A stretch of 6,783 nt of DNA, taken from assembly GCA_046496815.1 (NCBI GenBank), contig JAWOGN010000145.1, positions 1-6,783 on the forward strand, given 5' to 3'. Of the stretch, positions 5,425 through 6,783 are shown one piece after another. Numbering within the stretch: position 1 is the stretch's first letter; every line of letters starts with the position of its first letter. The stretch comes from JAWOGN01 sp046496815. GTDB lineage: Bacteria; Desulfobacterota; DSM-4660; Desulfatiglandales; Desulfatiglandaceae. Both the position numbers and the translations under genes were made by a program. The notes below the pieces were generated by a model that ran no database searches, was not told the origin of the DNA, and saw only the letters and a list, made by a program, of their open reading frames with translations.

Positions 5425-6042
5425 CTAATCCGTTTCAATTGGCTTCTTAGGTCCATTGACCCACCATTCCGCATTCTTTTCGAACCACCAATCGGTGCTG
5501 TCGTGACTCAGGATCTCTTCCGCCAGCTTCCGGGCGTTTTCCGTCACCAGTCTTCTGACGGCGAAGCACAACCAGTCTTTTGCATTGGGATTTCCCGTGT
5601 CGAGCGCTTGCTTTAATTCCAAAATAAGGTCAAGTTGATCCGCATCCTTGGATAAGCGAGCTTCCAGAGTATCTCCGGCATTAAATTCACTGATCAGCGC
5701 GATGATTTCATTGCCGAAAGCAAGCTCGCGTACCTGATCTTTTATCGCTTTGCTTTCGTCCACTGTGACGTATCTTTTATTCACATAGTTGTGATCCCCG
5801 GTTCTGGCCTCCGGCAGGTCATGAAGCAAGCACATCAACAAGACGCGGTTTCGATCCGCCTCGGGTTCTAAAGTGGCGAGCACATAGCCGATTACCGTCG
5901 TTCGAAAAGAATGATCTGCGACGGACTCCGCGCCGGATCCGAGGAATTGGTACCCGGTGCGGGGAGTTTTCTTTAACATCCCGGCTTCAAACAGGAATTC
6001 GGTGACTCTTTTCAGCATGTAATCTGAATATGAAGCCGGCAT
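5425..6042 (-). CDS. HD-domain phosphohydrolase, YfbR/HDDC2-type 5'-deoxynucleotidase
   Basis: 205 residues, the size of this family. The metal-dependent HD site is complete: H44 (ESVADHSF), H74-D75 (LLHDLPEA), E78, and D135 in KDADQLD. The opening FLFEAGMLKKTPRTGY followed by AESVADHSFR is characteristic of the YfbR/HDDC2 group, which removes the 5'-phosphate from deoxynucleoside monophosphates in the cytoplasm and so takes part in nucleotide salvage. Substrate choice here is inferred from the family. The ATG at 6042 lacks a clear ribosome site; the ATG at 6018 (eight residues shorter) also lacks one, and the conserved part begins after both. The TonB-like gene follows closely or overlaps, depending on its start, suggesting co-transcription without an obvious functional link. 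Confidence 0.87.
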   Translation of the reverse strand: MPASYSDYMLKRVTEFLFEAGMLKKTPRTGYQFLGSGAESVADHSFRTTVIGYVLATLEPEADRNRVLLMCLLHDLPEARTGDHNYVNKRYVTVDESKAIKDQVRELAFGNEIIALISEFNAGDTLEARLSKDADQLDLILELKQALDTGNPNAKDWLCFAVRRLVTENARKLAEEILSHDSTDWWFEKNAEWWVNGPKKPIETD

Positions 6043-6056
6043 GAAAAAGTCAAGTT

Positions 6057-6081
6057 CTTTACCATGGAAGATCGGGTAAAG
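6057..6081. promoter_or_regulatory. Inverted repeat before the HD-domain gene
   Basis: CTTTACC (6057-6063) and GGTAAAG (6075-6081) are exact reverse complements, 11 bp apart, ending 15 bp upstream of the ATG at 6042. It could be an operator or a leader hairpin. No regulator in the window can be assigned to it. Confidence 0.35.
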
Positions 6082-6104
6082 CGCGTCTGAAGACGGGATG
6101 CAAA

Positions 6105-6114
6105 AATGCGAAGT
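6105..6114. repeat. Left direct repeat AATGCGAAGT (target-site duplication)
   Basis: Exact 10-bp match to 6361-6370. The two copies bracket the element exactly at its inverted-repeat ends. If the element starts at GTAA, the true duplication is the first 8 bp (AATGCGAA), and the GT match is coincidental. Confidence 0.65.
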
Positions 6115-6125
6115 AACCGTTCACG

Positions 6126-6155
6126 GGTTCAAAGGTTCAGGGGTTCAAGGTTCAA
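6126..6155. repeat. Short tandem-like GGTTCA repeats
   Basis: GGTTCA occurs at 6126, 6134, 6142 and 6149, with a period of 8, 8 and 7 bp. It belongs to the left arm of the mobile element. Looser versions (GGTTTCA, GGATTCA, read on the minus strand) appear in the right arm around 6312-6349. Confidence 0.75.
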
Positions 6156-6319
6156 TTCTCGTCCACGGAGTGCATTTGGGTTACGTATTTATGAGAAAAG
6201 CGTCAGCTTTGTCAGGCCGAATCCAAAATTTGGAACTGAATTGGCAATTACTTGGGAAAATGAGCATTTTTAACGACGATTTCGGGTCCTCAATCCCTTC
6301 TTTGTCCTTAACCCTGAAT

Positions 6320-6334
6320 CCCGATTTCATCGGG
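6320..6334. repeat. Perfect hairpin CCCGAT-TTC-ATCGGG
   Basis: Six-base-pair stem with a 3-nt loop in the right arm of the element. No T run follows on either strand, so it is not a normal terminator; it may be a structural part of the element. Confidence 0.55.
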
Positions 6335-6360
6335 AAACCCTGAAACCTGTCAACGCTTAC

Positions 6361-6370
6361 AATGCGAAGT
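6361..6370. repeat. Right direct repeat AATGCGAAGT (target-site duplication)
   Basis: Second exact copy of the 10-bp repeat at 6105-6114, directly after the right inverted-repeat end of the element. Confidence 0.65.
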
Positions 6371-6399
6371 TATTGTTCTTGGGCGGGTTTTCGGTTGCC

Positions 6400-6428
6400 T
6401 TGATTTATTTCATTGAAATGTTTAAAAT
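6400..6428 (+). promoter_or_regulatory. Candidate promoter of the peptide deformylase gene
   Basis: TTGATT (6400-6405, four of six), 17 bp spacer, TAAAAT (6423-6428, five of six), in an AT-rich stretch 30 bp right of the mobile element. Transcription would start near 6435, leaving a leader of about 160 nt before the ATG at 6599. I see no protein-coding content in the leader, and no closer promoter is convincing. Confidence 0.4.
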
Positions 6429-6598
6429 AAAAGTAGTCATTTATTACATTATCAAATGGTTTGTTGATCAGAGGATGGTGAGGAAAAGCGGCTTTTGTAG
6501 TTGCGGTGTAGGCGATTTTATTGAAAGGCGCAGCCAACAAATTAGATTTCCGCAGCGGACAGACCAATCATTCTTGATGACAAGGGGTGACGCATCAT

Positions 6599-6783
6599 AT
6601 GGAAGATGAGGGCAATGGGTGTAGAATCTTTACGTATCCCGATCGGGTTTTAAGGGCCCATGCCGAGCCCATTGAAAACATTGACGAGGGCGTTCATAAA
6701 CTGGTTGACGGTATGATTCATACCATGTACCTGGCGCCGGGCATCGGGCTTGCCGCGAACCAAGTCGGGGAATTGAAGCGGGT
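6599..6783 (+). CDS. def: Peptide deformylase, N-terminal part (runs off the right edge)
   Basis: The first 61 residues are present. FTYPDRVLRAHAEPIENID (11-29) is the usual deformylase opening, and GIGLAANQ (48-55) is motif I (GxGxAAxQ), which lines the active site. The metal-binding EGCLS and HExxH motifs lie beyond the window. The enzyme uses Fe(II) or a similar metal to remove the formyl group from the N-terminal methionine of new proteins, and is essential in most bacteria. The start is supported by AAGGGGTGA (6582-6590), 8 nt before the ATG and nearly complementary to the 16S rRNA tail. In many bacteria def is followed by the formyltransferase gene fmt; that cannot be checked here. The gene is divergent from the HD-domain gene. 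Confidence 0.92.
   Translation, partial: MEDEGNGCRIFTYPDRVLRAHAEPIENIDEGVHKLVDGMIHTMYLAPGIGLAANQVGELKR

Larger units (their letters stand above)
6113..6360. mobile_element. MITE-like non-autonomous insertion, 248 bp
   Basis: The ends are imperfect terminal inverted repeats: GTAACCGTTCACGGGTT (6113-6129) against the reverse complement of 6344-6360, GTAAGCGTTGACAGGTT, 14 of 17 identical, and 17 of 23 when extended inward. They abut an exact direct repeat (6105-6114 and 6361-6370). Inside there is no transposase and no convincing gene; an 81-codon open frame over it translates the repeats. The left arm carries four GGTTCA units, and the right arm carries degenerate complementary versions plus a perfect CCCGAT-TTC-ATCGGG hairpin (6320-6334). 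An 8-10 bp duplication is made by several IS families, so the helper transposase family cannot be named. It sits between the divergent HD-domain and deformylase genes and would have pushed their promoters apart. Confidence 0.65.

Noticed and set aside
6098..6343. 81-codon open frame reading GFKGSGVQGS and onward
   Set aside because: It lies almost entirely within the MITE-like element and its first part is a translation of the GGTTCA repeats; it has no ribosome site and no family signature.
6373..6609. 78-codon open frame before peptide deformylase
   Set aside because: No recognisable domain and no ribosome site; it covers the AT-rich def promoter region and overlaps the def start in another frame.
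1..6783. CRISPR array, tRNA, rRNA, phage or toxin-antitoxin genes
   Set aside because: No regularly spaced repeats of CRISPR length, no recognisable tRNA or rRNA segments, and no protein with such features was seen in any frame.

Overview
The window reads as a chromosomal segment of an anaerobic bacterium, most likely a sulfate-reducing or syntrophic member of the Desulfobacterota (old Deltaproteobacteria). This rests on the gene mix: a flavoprotein of the adenylylsulfate/fumarate reductase type, an Fe-S flavoprotein of the Isf kind typical of strict anaerobes, a small nitroreductase, a TonB-type protein pointing to a Gram-negative envelope, and intergenic GGTTCA-rich repeats. No marker gene fixes the taxon, so this is inference.

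Layout. Positions 1-1420 (minus strand) hold a GntR/UTRA regulator followed 30 bp later by the N-terminal 212 residues of an FAD flavoprotein that runs off the left edge; they look like one operon. An AT-rich regulatory stretch (about 1421-1913) with several inverted repeats separates it from a divergent, plus-strand J-domain co-chaperone (1914-2519), which has a near-consensus sigma-70 promoter and a possible sigma-54 site above it. Next on the plus strand are an Isf-like flavoprotein (2697-3278) behind a perfect 20-bp palindrome, a nitroreductase (3610-4182) behind three adjacent small palindromes, and a single-receiver response regulator with an unrecognised C-terminal tail (4226-4747), probably co-transcribed with the nitroreductase.

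On the minus strand, an HD-domain nucleotidase of the YfbR/HDDC2 type (6042-5425) is followed by a small TonB-like protein (5390-4848). At the right edge, on the plus strand, is the N-terminal part of peptide deformylase (6599 onward), divergent from the HD gene.

The best find is between the HD gene and peptide deformylase: a 248-bp stretch (6113-6360) with imperfect terminal inverted repeats, bracketed by a 10-bp exact direct repeat, of which 8-10 bp would be the target-site duplication. It has no transposase and carries GGTTCA repeat units inside its ends. It is best read as a non-autonomous, MITE-like mobile element inserted between two divergent promoters. The rest of the window is ordinary housekeeping and redox genes with several candidate operators.
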